Shown piece after piece: positions 17,620-24,982 of a DNA stretch of 64,000 nt. The first letter of the stretch is position 1; the number at the start of each line of letters is the position of its first letter. The notes beneath the pieces are model-generated. The model made no database searches. It was given only the letters and a program-made list of their open reading frames with translations, and was not told the DNA's origin. Source of the DNA: Rheinheimera riviphila (lineage in GTDB: Bacteria; Pseudomonadota; Gammaproteobacteria; Enterobacterales; Alteromonadaceae); the NCBI RefSeq assembly GCF_004005945.1, contig NZ_SACS01000011.1:97980-161979 (forward strand). The letters run 5' to 3'. A program made the position numbers and the translations under genes.

Positions 17620-18524
17620 CAGGACGTTCTCCGTTGTTTGCTTTGGTGGCGGCTTACTTGTTGTTCCAGATACTGCACTATTGTGTCAGCAACATCAATT
17701 TCGCTTGCGGCTTCAATGCCTTCGAGACCCGGCGAGCTATTGACTTCCATCACCACCGGCCCCTGATTTGAGCGCAGAATATCCACACCTGCCACATTTA
17801 AACCCATGCAGCGCGCGGCTTTTAACGCGGTTTGGCGCTCTTCTTTACTCAATCGAACTTTGCTGGCGGTGCCGCCGCGATGCAGATTAGAGCGAAATTC
17901 ACCTTCTTTGGCTTGCCGTTTCATCGCTGCCACCACTTTATTGCCCACCACAAAACAGCGGATATCGGCGCCTTTGGCTTCGCGGATATATTCCTGCACC
18001 AGAATATTGGCGTTCAGGCCCATAAACGCCTCAATCACGCTTTCGGCAGCGGTGCGGGTTTCGGCCAGCACGACGCCGATACCCTGGGTGCCTTCGAGCA
18101 GTTTAATCACCAGCGGCGCGCCACCGACCATTTCGATGAGATCGGGAATATCACCGGGCTTGTCAGCAAAACCGGTGATCGGCAAGCCAATACCATCGCG
18201 GGCCAGCAGTTGCAGTGAATTGAGTTTATCGCGCGCCCGGCCAATAGCGGCGGCGTTATTCAGGCAATACACGTTCATCATTTCGAATTGGCGTAACACG
18301 GCGCTACCGTAAAAGGTAATAGAGGCGCCAATGCGCGGAATAATCGCATCAAAAGCCGACAGTTCTTCGCCTTTATAGTGGATGGACAACGCATTGTGAT
18401 TGATGTTCATGTAACACAAAATCGGGTCAATCACTTCAATCTGATGGCCGCGGGCTTCGGCGGCTTCGACCAGCCTTTTGGTCGAGTACAATTCGGCGTT
18501 TCGGGATAACAAAGCTATTTTCAT
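17619..18524 (-). CDS. rimK: RimK-type ATP-grasp ligase (S6 glutamate ligase family)
   Basis: Adds glutamate residues to the C-terminus of ribosomal protein S6 in E. coli. The 301-residue length equals RimK. The sequence opens [20 protein letters not shown], has the [29 protein letters not shown]-grasp end with Mg2+-binding Glu/Asn, and the nucleotide-binding [14 protein letters not shown] loop near 140. The frame is open further upstream, but this ATG has GGAG five bases away. S6 as target is family knowledge. The adjacent AstE-like hydrolase may reverse or trim the modification. Confidence 0.88.
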   Translation of the reverse strand: MKIALLSRNAELYSTKRLVEAAEARGHQIEVIDPILCYMNINHNALSIHYKGEELSAFDAIIPRIGASITFYGSAVLRQFEMMNVYCLNNAAAIGRARDKLNSLQLLARDGIGLPITGFADKPGDIPDLIEMVGGAPLVIKLLEGTQGIGVVLAETRTAAESVIEAFMGLNANILVQEYIREAKGADIRCFVVGNKVVAAMKRQAKEGEFRSNLHRGGTASKVRLSKEERQTALKAARCMGLNVAGVDILRSNQGPVVMEVNSSPGLEGIEAASEIDVADTIVQYLEQQVSRHQSKQRRTS

Positions 18525-18650
18525 GCAGACTCCGGCTACAGCTGTGGTGATGGTCCACACTGCAAAAAATAATAATGAGTTTAAATAGTTACGACTTGGT
18601 GATTTGGCTTTGTTTTAAAAATCTATTGTCAGCATCAAACTTTGGAACAT

Positions 18651-20000
18651 TTAAGGCAACAGTAACAAGGAGCCTAGACCCAGAAACACAAAAAAACCAA
18701 TCACATCTGTGATGGTGGTGAGAATAACCGAACCGGATAACGCCGGGTCAATTTTGACTTTTTCCAGCAGCACCGGGATCACCACGCCGGAAGCTGCCGC
18801 CACCAGAATATTGATCACAATCGCCAGGCCAATGACAGTGCCGATGATCAAATCGTTAAACCAGAAGTAGGTGACTACCGCAATCACGGCTGCCCATAGC
18901 ACCCCGTTGATAAGACCCACCCCCAGCTCCTTTCGCAGCAAAGTCCAGTAGGTTTGGGGGGTGATTTGCCCCAGCGCTAAACCGCGGATAATCAGGGTTA
19001 AGGTTTGGCTACCGGCGATGCCGCCCATGCTGGCGACAATCGGCATCAGCACTGCAAGCGCGACGACCTGCTGCAAGGTGGCTTCAAACAAGCCGATGGT
19101 CCAGGAGGCCAGAAAGGCGGTCAGCAAATTGATACCCAGCCAGACGGCACGGCGCTTGGCGCTATTCATGACCGGGGCGAATAAGTCTTCGGTTTCATCT
19201 AAACCGGCGGTATGCATAAACTGGCTTTCCAGGCTGCGCCGGACGTTTTCCAACGCTTCACCAATCGATAACCGGCCGAGTAACTTGCCTTCTTCGTCAA
19301 TGACTGCCAAGGCGGTATAACCGGAGCGCGCCACGATGTCGGAGCCTTGGTCCAGGTCCATTTCACCGTCGACAATCGGCGCTTCGTCATCGATAAATTC
19401 GACAATCGGCAAATGGCTGGGCTGACCCAATAAGCTGATGCTGAGCAACATGCCGACATAACGACCGGTGCGGTCGACCACCATCAGCGCGTCATGATAT
19501 TCGGCGTCTTCGTTGAGTTTTTTAAACAACCGAATGGCATCGCGGATTTTGGCGTTATTGCGAATGGTGAGTACATCGTGGTCGGCGTAACGACCACATT
19601 GCTCGTCGGTGTAGGCCAGTGCCGTGGCTAGCCATTCTTTGTCGGTGGCGTCGAGCTTAGAGCAGGCTTCCTGATAAACCGCCGCCGGCAATTCATCAAG
19701 CATTTCAATCAGATCGTCAACGTCCATCCGCTCGACCAACACGGACAGTTCAGGTGCTTCTAATTGTTTAAAGATGTTTTCACGCGCATCGTCGCGCATA
19801 TAAGACAGAGCATGAATTTGCTCATCGGGATGCAGGCTTTGCCAGGTGCTGATCCGCTGCTCCAGCGGCATCGCTTCGAGCGCAACAGCAATTTCTTCTG
19901 GTTCCAGCTGGCTGAGTTTAACGCCAAGCTGTTCAACTTCCTGCTCATCGAAGCTGTCGCGAACAATTTCTTTGATATCAAGTAGTTGAGTTTCAGCCAT
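18651..20000 (-). CDS. mgtE: Magnesium transporter MgtE
   Basis: Mg2+-gated Mg2+ channel. All parts are present in 449 residues: the N-terminal helical superhelix domain (about 1-130, DDLIEMLDELPAAVYQEACSKL), two CBS domains (about 135-255, TALAVIDEEGKLLGRL) and a five-helix membrane domain (about 285-449, with MGGIAGSQTLTLIIRGLALGQI, the pore-lining signature). A strong AAGGAC ribosome binding site lies before the ATG. It is downstream of the CorA-type gene on the same strand, and the 206-base gap between them contains a stable hairpin. Confidence 0.95.
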   Translation of the reverse strand: MAETQLLDIKEIVRDSFDEQEVEQLGVKLSQLEPEEIAVALEAMPLEQRISTWQSLHPDEQIHALSYMRDDARENIFKQLEAPELSVLVERMDVDDLIEMLDELPAAVYQEACSKLDATDKEWLATALAYTDEQCGRYADHDVLTIRNNAKIRDAIRLFKKLNEDAEYHDALMVVDRTGRYVGMLLSISLLGQPSHLPIVEFIDDEAPIVDGEMDLDQGSDIVARSGYTALAVIDEEGKLLGRLSIGEALENVRRSLESQFMHTAGLDETEDLFAPVMNSAKRRAVWLGINLLTAFLASWTIGLFEATLQQVVALAVLMPIVASMGGIAGSQTLTLIIRGLALGQITPQTYWTLLRKELGVGLINGVLWAAVIAVVTYFWFNDLIIGTVIGLAIVINILVAAASGVVIPVLLEKVKIDPALSGSVILTTITDVIGFFVFLGLGSLLLLP

Positions 20001-20039
20001 CGCTGCGTCCTTACACCAGTACTAACCACAAGTCATTGC

Positions 20040-20066
20040 CACCAGTTTGGCAGATTGCCGCTGGTG
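20040..20066 (-). promoter_or_regulatory. Stable two-part hairpin in the mgtE leader
   Basis: CACCAG/CTGGTG and GGCA/TGCC pair around a three-base loop, about 40 bases upstream of the mgtE start. A further CCAGTTT/AAACTGG pair overlaps it and could compete. Its position in the leader of a Mg2+ transporter gene makes a regulatory role conceivable, but no known Mg2+ sensor fold was recognised. Confidence 0.35.
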
Positions 20067-20206
20067 AAACTGGTTATTTTAAAAGTTGGCGATAATACCG
20101 CAGCTGTGCGTCAGTTTTATAGTCAATTCAAAGACATTTCCAAGTTTTTTTCGCTGTTTTGCTGGATCGACTGGTGAAAGGTCAGCTGGTGACATCGGCC
20201 CGATTG

Positions 20207-21175
20207 TCACCACCAACGTTTGATTTTAAAGCCCAGCAGCATCGCCAGCGCCAGAATGGCCATACCGGCAAGTGTCCAGTAATAACCAGTTTCCAGATGC
20301 AGCTCCGGCATATTGTCAAAATTCATCCCGTACATACCGACAATAAAGGTCAGTGGAATAAACACGGTCGACACCATGGTCAGCAGTTTCATCCGTTCGT
20401 TAATTTGGTGCGAAGATGTCGACATATAACCGCTCACCAAATCGCCGAGCTGGTCGTAGTACATTTGCGTCATGCTGAGCAGACGTTCGAATTTTTCGTA
20501 AAAGTCACGCAGTTCAACCGGTTGAAACAGGCTTTTCAGCAGGTGTTCGCTTTCCAGATCCAACAAATCGGCAAACATTTCTTTTTGATAAGCCAGGTTA
20601 CGGTCCAACTTTCGAAACACCGACCGATAACGCATAATTTGCGCCATTTTCTGGTCGTCACCATGATTGAGCATGGCATCTTCAAATTCGGACAGTTCAT
20701 CTTCAAAATTAATCAGTTTTTCCAGATAGCTGGCAGAAACGGCGTGAATATAATGTTTTACCCAGTCTTTAATCGGCATTGCTGGCTGCTGCAAATCAAA
20801 AGTTGGTAGGGCGTAGGCATAATCCTGCTCCGGCAACTGGCATTTGTACAGCAGTACCTGATTGGAAAATAACAGACTGAGCTGAGCGTGACCGGGATAA
20901 TCCTTAAAATCTTTGCCGGCATAAGCGCGCAGGATCATCAGGGTGAAACCATTGGAGCTTTCCAGCTTTGGCGGGTGTCGTTCGCGTAGAAAGTCTTCGG
21001 CAATTTCCGGATGAATATTAAATTTCGCCAGTAACTGTTGTTGTTCGTCCGCGCTGGCATTGGATAAATTCAGCCACAGCCGCTGGTCGCCATGTAAGGG
21101 TAATGACAACAGCTTGATATCGCCGTTTTGCCAGGTTTCGGTTTCCGGGTTGTACAGATGAAGCACAATCATCAT
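20207..21175 (-). CDS. CorA-family divalent cation transporter
   Basis: A 322-residue Mg2+/Co2+ or Zn2+ transporter. An N-terminal cytoplasmic alpha/beta domain is followed by a long stalk helix and two C-terminal membrane helices. The selectivity signature YGMNFDNMPEL (GMN motif) sits after the first. It ends in the basic tail FKIKRWW. The choice between CorA and ZntB subfamilies cannot be made here; MPEL-type loops occur in both. The frame is open 18 codons upstream, but this ATG has a GGAA box at proper spacing and begins the natural MMIVLHLYNP. Confidence 0.88.
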   Translation of the reverse strand: MMIVLHLYNPETETWQNGDIKLLSLPLHGDQRLWLNLSNASADEQQQLLAKFNIHPEIAEDFLRERHPPKLESSNGFTLMILRAYAGKDFKDYPGHAQLSLLFSNQVLLYKCQLPEQDYAYALPTFDLQQPAMPIKDWVKHYIHAVSASYLEKLINFEDELSEFEDAMLNHGDDQKMAQIMRYRSVFRKLDRNLAYQKEMFADLLDLESEHLLKSLFQPVELRDFYEKFERLLSMTQMYYDQLGDLVSGYMSTSSHQINERMKLLTMVSTVFIPLTFIVGMYGMNFDNMPELHLETGYYWTLAGMAILALAMLLGFKIKRWW

Positions 21176-21243
21176 ATTTTCCAATACGTTGTTTTGCCGA
21201 GCATACGCAATTGTTTCACAGGCTGGCAAGCAACATCAACTGG

Positions 21244-21798
21244 CTAATGTTTTGGCCAGGGTGCGCCAGCACTGCAGTTTTCGACTTGTAGTAAGTTCTG
21301 CTGCAGGTTATTTGGCAGATAGATCTGGTTTACCGGTGATGGCGGGTAAGTCAGCTTGTCACTGCATGTCGCACTTTGTCCAGGTCCTGTGACCAGCTTG
21401 CTGCCAATTTTGACTTGGCAGACGCTGACCACATCCAGCGCGCTCCACTCTGGGCAAATGGCATTGTCGATCCGGTATTGCTCAAGATTGTTGCCGGGCT
21501 TGTTGAAACTCCACCATGAACCATAAAGCGATTCAGGTCTTGTTTGATCCCATACCCGATACACCAATATATGTTCCGTTACAATCAACACTTGTCCGAG
21601 ACAAAGTTTGCCAGTACCGGGCGCGCCCAGTGCGTTTTGCAACAACAACGGATCTGAAGCGGCTATCAGTCCAGCAGGAGCGGGAAGCACGTTGCCAATG
21701 CAGATGCCGGAGGTGTCAGTCGTGGGCTGCACTGCGCTGCAAGCGCTGAGCAGCAGAGGTAGTATCAGGCGCCAGCGATGGGACGGATAATTTGCCAT
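21244..21798 (-). CDS. Predicted lipoprotein of unknown function
   Basis: A 184-residue predicted lipoprotein: basic N-terminus, short hydrophobic stretch and lipobox LLSAC with Cys at about residue 20. The mature part has several further Cys residues (CIGN, KLCLG, AICPE, VCQVK, TCSDK, ENCS), suggesting disulfides in the periplasm. No family recognised. Confidence 0.6.
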   Translation of the reverse strand: MANYPSHRWRLILPLLLSACSAVQPTTDTSGICIGNVLPAPAGLIAASDPLLLQNALGAPGTGKLCLGQVLIVTEHILVYRVWDQTRPESLYGSWWSFNKPGNNLEQYRIDNAICPEWSALDVVSVCQVKIGSKLVTGPGQSATCSDKLTYPPSPVNQIYLPNNLQQNLLQVENCSAGAPWPKH

Positions 21799-21903
21799 AA
21801 ACCAATTTCCTAGGCGCGTTGCCGCCTGCCGCTACATGTCTGAATCAGATACCGTAGAATTTAGTCGCTTAAAATGCGAAACGTCAAACTAATGCAATGA
21901 CAA

Positions 21904-21932
21904 TAAAAAACGCCGCTGATGAGAGCGGCGTT
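21904..21932 (-). terminator. Rho-independent terminator after the DUF885 gene remnant
   Basis: AACGCCGCT/AGCGGCGTT stem with a six-base loop and U-run on the minus strand. It follows the truncated copy of the DUF885 gene end. The analogous terminator of the intact gene has the same core (AACGCCGC) but a different loop and flank. Confidence 0.8.
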
Positions 21933-21956
21933 GTTATTCAGATTGGTCAGACGGTA

Positions 21957-22078
21957 TTAAGCCGCTCTATTGCTCGCGATATACTGATCAACCAGCGTTT
22001 CCAGTACGTCCAACGGCACGGCGCCATTTTTCAGCACGACATCGTGGAATGCACGGATATCAAATTTGTCGCCAAGCG
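21957..22078 (-). pseudogene. 3'-end remnant of a DUF885 peptidase gene
   Basis: Encodes only the last ~40 residues of the DUF885 lipoprotein ([19 protein letters not shown] through YIASNRAA and the stop). The 124 bp at 21955-22078 match 24981-25104 at the end of the intact gene with four differences by my reading (one of them Lys to Arg in the last codons). Identity stops abruptly at 22078, where repetitive sequence and then the inverted repeat begin. It is probably the residue of a gene split or replaced when the retron island arrived. Confidence 0.85.
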
Positions 22079-22111
22079 GAAAAGATGCAGTGGAAAAGAT
22101 GCAGAAGATGC
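22079..22111. repeat. Short degenerate tandem repeat (AAGATGCAG)
   Basis: GGAAAAGATGCAGT is followed by GGAAAAGATGCAG and by AAGATGCAG, immediately at the breakpoint of the DUF885 remnant and next to the long inverted repeat. It could be part of a small mobile repeat. Confidence 0.6.
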
Positions 22112-22179
22112 AGGGTCAGGTCTTGCTTTTTGCCACCCGCGAGCCCGAATTGAAAAGGCAAAAAGCAAGACCTGACCCT
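22112..22179. repeat. 23-bp perfect inverted repeat, REP/REPIN-like
   Basis: Two perfect 23-bp arms, beginning AGGGTCAGGTCTTGC and ending with its complement, flank a 22-base loop. From memory, GGGTCAGGTCTTGC words recur in many proteobacterial genomes near Y1-type REP-associated transposase genes, so this may be a miniature mobile hairpin. It also lies 13 bases past the stop of the ATPase gene and could end its transcript. Confidence 0.75.
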
Positions 22180-22191
22180 CAGCATTCCCAC

Positions 22192-23520
22192 TTAACGATT
22201 GATAAATGAATGGATCGCCTGATAAAAAGCCGACACTTTTGCTTCAAAACCGTGTTCTAGAATAGTAAAAATGTCCTTACGGGTGAGATTATGTGCTTTA
22301 CGATTTTCCTGTAACTTTTTCCAATAGGCTTTAGATTTGGCATTTTCTGGCGCGACATCCGGGAGATTATACAAAGCATTTTCTTCTTTGTACTTCCGGA
22401 ATATTTCGTCTTCAATATCATCGTAAGGGCTGATAATGACGTCCGCACGGCGACCATATTTGGCTTGTGCATCACCGTCCAGAACGGCAATAGCGTCTTT
22501 GGATGAGCAGATGAAACCGGTCGCTGCATTACGCTTCATCAAATCAATCACGTTGCCACAGCCACCAATATAAATGACCTTCACTCGATTATTCGTTGCC
22601 ATAGTTGAGAGCTTAAGGTTGATATAGCTCTCAAGTGTCACGTCTTCGGTTAATATAAACTTGTCATACCCTTGGAACCCAAACATTTCCAATTGAATAA
22701 AGCTGTAAGAGACCAGATTATGGCTGACCGCCCCGTTTTCACTTTTCAGATAGATGATTGGCGTGCCGTATTCATAGATGGTTTTTATTATGGCGAGAGA
22801 GTGCGTGGTAAAGAGTATTTTGATGTTCCTTTCTATGCAGATATTGCTGATCGCATTCATCAGTGAAACCTGTGCTGAGGAATCAAGGGATACGTCTATT
22901 TCATCTATGATGATAAGCCGACTTGAAGAGGTTATCATCTTGAAAATACTGATAACAAAGAACTCCCCTGAACTGAAATAGTCTTCACGTATATATCGGT
23001 TATTCTCAAGCGGCAGAAAATAGTAGTTTACGCCCTTAATGTTCACAAGTTTCAGATTCTGAAACTTGTGAACATCCTTGTAAACGGAATTGAGGAAAGC
23101 TATGAGTTCGTGTGCGTCTTCATAATCTCCTCTTAAGTACTTTTCCCTAAGCGTCATATCGATGCTTCCCAAGGAAGGAAAATCAGAGAAACGTTTACCA
23201 TAAGGAATCGGCAGTTCGACGTTTAGAAACGCTTCGTCCCGGAGAACGTTGTTCGTATCAAGATCACCATCTTTGAACCTGAACATGTAGACGTCTTCGT
23301 TAATTTTAACGTCTATCTGCGTATTTTCATTGATACTAAACGCCGACGACGTTTTACTAATGATGGCAGTGTCCTTCAGTAGGGCAAGTGCTTTAATGAT
23401 TGACGTTTTGCCCACGCCATTCTTGCTTGTCATACAAATAAGTGGGTCGCGTGAAAAGTCGAAGATGACGCTAATTTCGGCCAGATGTTGCAAAGCTCTG
23501 ATATCTATACTGACGATCAT
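22192..23520 (-). CDS. Retron effector: AAA/ABC-type ATPase fused to TOPRIM (OLD-like nuclease)
   Basis: A 442-residue protein with the two-part design of OLD-family nucleases. ATPase: Walker A NGVGKTS at about 34-40, signature-like FSSGEFF at 182-188, Walker B LIIIDE at 202-207, switch His in TTHSLAII at 238. TOPRIM: acidic ILTED (Glu290), GGCGN at 317-321, and LDGDA (Asp346, Asp348), the expected E...G...DxD order. Its ATG overlaps the RT stop (ATGA), so it is translationally coupled to the RT. By analogy with Eco8-type retrons it would be the toxic nuclease held in check by RT-msDNA and released by phage; this is inferred. AT-richer than its flanks, consistent with acquisition. Confidence 0.85.
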   Translation of the reverse strand: MIVSIDIRALQHLAEISVIFDFSRDPLICMTSKNGVGKTSIIKALALLKDTAIISKTSSAFSINENTQIDVKINEDVYMFRFKDGDLDTNNVLRDEAFLNVELPIPYGKRFSDFPSLGSIDMTLREKYLRGDYEDAHELIAFLNSVYKDVHKFQNLKLVNIKGVNYYFLPLENNRYIREDYFSSGEFFVISIFKMITSSSRLIIIDEIDVSLDSSAQVSLMNAISNICIERNIKILFTTHSLAIIKTIYEYGTPIIYLKSENGAVSHNLVSYSFIQLEMFGFQGYDKFILTEDVTLESYINLKLSTMATNNRVKVIYIGGCGNVIDLMKRNAATGFICSSKDAIAVLDGDAQAKYGRRADVIISPYDDIEDEIFRKYKEENALYNLPDVAPENAKSKAYWKKLQENRKAHNLTRKDIFTILEHGFEAKVSAFYQAIHSFINR

Positions 23521-24488
23521 TTCAACAGTTCCTTGCCTTTGAGCAGCTTACTGATAATGGCGTTCCCGTATTTTTTACGTAGATGAAAAAGGTAGTCACT
23601 GTCGATATTGTGTATTTGGCTCAGAACGCCTGCGATTGACAGAATCGACGCCATCTCTTCCATGCCGGTATAATTCACCAATTTTTCTCTGTTAGTTTTC
23701 AACAGGTGCAGCTTCACTTCAATATCGGTTTTGGTTGCTTTACTGACTGTCATTTTTCCGTCATTCAGTATACTTATTCCCAGAATTTGTCTTTCAAACT
23801 TTTTCGTAATCAGTTTTGTTTTTTTATGATTGATGGATAGTTTCAGGAATGCGTCTGATGAGAGTATGGCTGTAAGGTCGTCTGTGATCTTGTCTTTATT
23901 CATTTCATTCCGCGACGAAATAATAAGATCATCCGCGTAACGACTGTAGATATAGTCGTTCTCTTTGCAGTAGGCATCAATGATGTTGTCATAATCATAA
24001 AAACAGAAGTTACTGATTGAGGGCGAGCATGAGAATCCCACTGGTAGATGGTTATCGATGGTGCACAGATAAACGATCCTCTCGATATTCTCTCTGACCT
24101 CTCCAGAGTCCACCGTTCTTATATGTTCACAGTATTTAGAAAGCGAGTGATACACGCCTTTAGCTCTGATTGAGTTGAAAAATTTCGATATGTCTGTTTT
24201 AAAAATAAATTCACTGTTGCAGTGTGGCCGGACGGCGTCAGTAATATTCACGTCTTTCCGGTAAGAAAAAACTATATCTTTTCTCACAGGCATTTCGTTG
24301 AACACAAACAGGGAAAGAAAAGTATGAATAACTTTAAGCTTGTCGGAACACTTGTAAAGCTCAAGCTTACTTTTACTCAAGGGAATAAGACTGGCTTCAT
24401 CTTCAGTTCTAAGAGTATAGAAATCAGAGAAGTTTTTTTTGTTATTGAAGTAGGCATTAAAAACGCTCTCCAGACTGTTATCCTTCAT
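23517..24488 (-). CDS. Retron reverse transcriptase
   Basis: A 323-residue RT that would copy the adjacent RNA into msDNA. Motif A is FIFKTDISKFFNSI (Asp99), motif B LPVGFSCSPSISN at 148-160, and the catalytic YADD at 184-187. The retron hallmark NAxxH just before motif A appears degenerate (AVRPH, 85-89), and the VTG motif after the catalytic core reads ILG in RQILGISI. Length and C-terminal helical tail match retron RTs, not group II introns (no maturase or HNH domain). It lies after the putative msr-msd RNA and overlaps the ATPase gene by four bases. Diversity-generating or Abi RTs are less likely given the upstream RNA. Confidence 0.87.
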   Translation of the reverse strand: MKDNSLESVFNAYFNNKKNFSDFYTLRTEDEASLIPLSKSKLELYKCSDKLKVIHTFLSLFVFNEMPVRKDIVFSYRKDVNITDAVRPHCNSEFIFKTDISKFFNSIRAKGVYHSLSKYCEHIRTVDSGEVRENIERIVYLCTIDNHLPVGFSCSPSISNFCFYDYDNIIDAYCKENDYIYSRYADDLIISSRNEMNKDKITDDLTAILSSDAFLKLSINHKKTKLITKKFERQILGISILNDGKMTVSKATKTDIEVKLHLLKTNREKLVNYTGMEEMASILSIAGVLSQIHNIDSDYLFHLRKKYGNAIISKLLKGKELLK

Positions 24489-24501
24489 TCATCTTTTACC
24501 T

Positions 24502-24672
24502 ATGCTTGATCTGATGTCGTAATCAGAAAGAGTTGACTGAAGAGCCTTTACATGTGCCGTAAATTATTAAGGCCCCCGATAATTGCTTAACGGGAGCCTT
24601 AGTAATTTACGAGACTTATACTGCCTATAGAGGCTTCCTGATTGACCGGAGATGCTCCAAGGTCAGAAGCAT
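24502..24672 (-). ncRNA. Candidate retron msr-msd RNA
   Basis: About 171 nt, ending 13 bases before the RT start. Read on the minus strand: a1 ATGCTTCTGA (24672-24663) can pair with a2 TCAG-ATC-AAGCAT (24514-24502), 10 bp with a 3-base bulge. Then come msr hairpins TGACC-TT-GGAG-CAT-CTCC-GGTCA (24665-24643) and GCCT-CTAT-AGGC (24634-24623). Next is a long msd-type hairpin with a 20-bp stem and 12-base loop (24610-24559), starting GTAAATTACTAAGG, with one mismatch and one wobble. A near-consensus promoter would start RNA at a1. The branching guanosine could not be assigned, and the a1/a2 ends are approximate. Confidence 0.68.
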
Positions 24673-24678
24673 GAGATT

Positions 24679-24707
24679 ATTATGGGCACTTTCGTGTCCT
24701 TTATCAA
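24679..24707 (-). promoter_or_regulatory. Sigma-70 promoter of the retron RNA
   Basis: TTGATA (-35, 24702-24707) and CATAAT (-10, 24679-24684) on the minus strand, each five of six to consensus, with a 17-base spacer. Transcription would begin near 24672, exactly where the candidate a1 repeat begins. Confidence 0.7.
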
Positions 24708-24924
24708 GCCCGTTGATTCACGTGGCTGACCTTTCAGTCGATCAATATGCTTAGATTGATACAATGTCAGCTTTTGGCACAATGCCACGATCAGACGAAG
24801 TGGGAATTTCAGTTAATTGGCAACACCTGGTAAGGAACGGTTGCACTGTTGCGGTAAATTAATTGCAATTAACCACGCAGTCATAAATCCGCCAGACTGC
24901 ACCTTAGCCAGGTTGGCATCGGCC
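24708..24924. other. Non-coding stretch between retron promoter and DUF885 terminator
   Basis: No open frame, RNA fold or repeat that I can support. It includes short complementary words (TTGATC...GATCAA type) but nothing convincing. It is presumably the upstream part of the acquired island. Confidence 0.4.
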
Positions 24925-24953
24925 AAAAAAAACGCCGCATAAAAGCGGCGTTT
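24925..24953 (-). terminator. Rho-independent terminator of the DUF885 gene
   Basis: AAACGCCGC/GCGGCGTTT stem, six-base loop and a U-run on the minus strand, about 30 bases past the stop codon. Confidence 0.88.
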
Positions 24954-24982
24954 CCATCAAAACCATTTACCAATTACCAGTA

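Noticed and set aside
20159..20809. 216-codon open frame antisense to the CorA-type gene
   Set aside because: Composition (His, Gln, Phe rich) is typical of antisense shadow frames, and the opposite strand encodes an unambiguous transporter.
21897..22175. 92-codon plus-strand frame across the DUF885 remnant
   Set aside because: It reads through a terminator, the antisense of the remnant and one repeat arm, so it is not a plausible protein.
24222..24509. Plus-strand open frame opposite the RT start
   Set aside because: It lies antisense to clear RT sequence and has no recognisable motif or ribosome binding site.
24550..24700. Alternative a1/a2 pairing GTGCC with GGCAC around the msr-msd region
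   Set aside because: Only five base pairs, and one arm lies upstream of the predicted transcription start.
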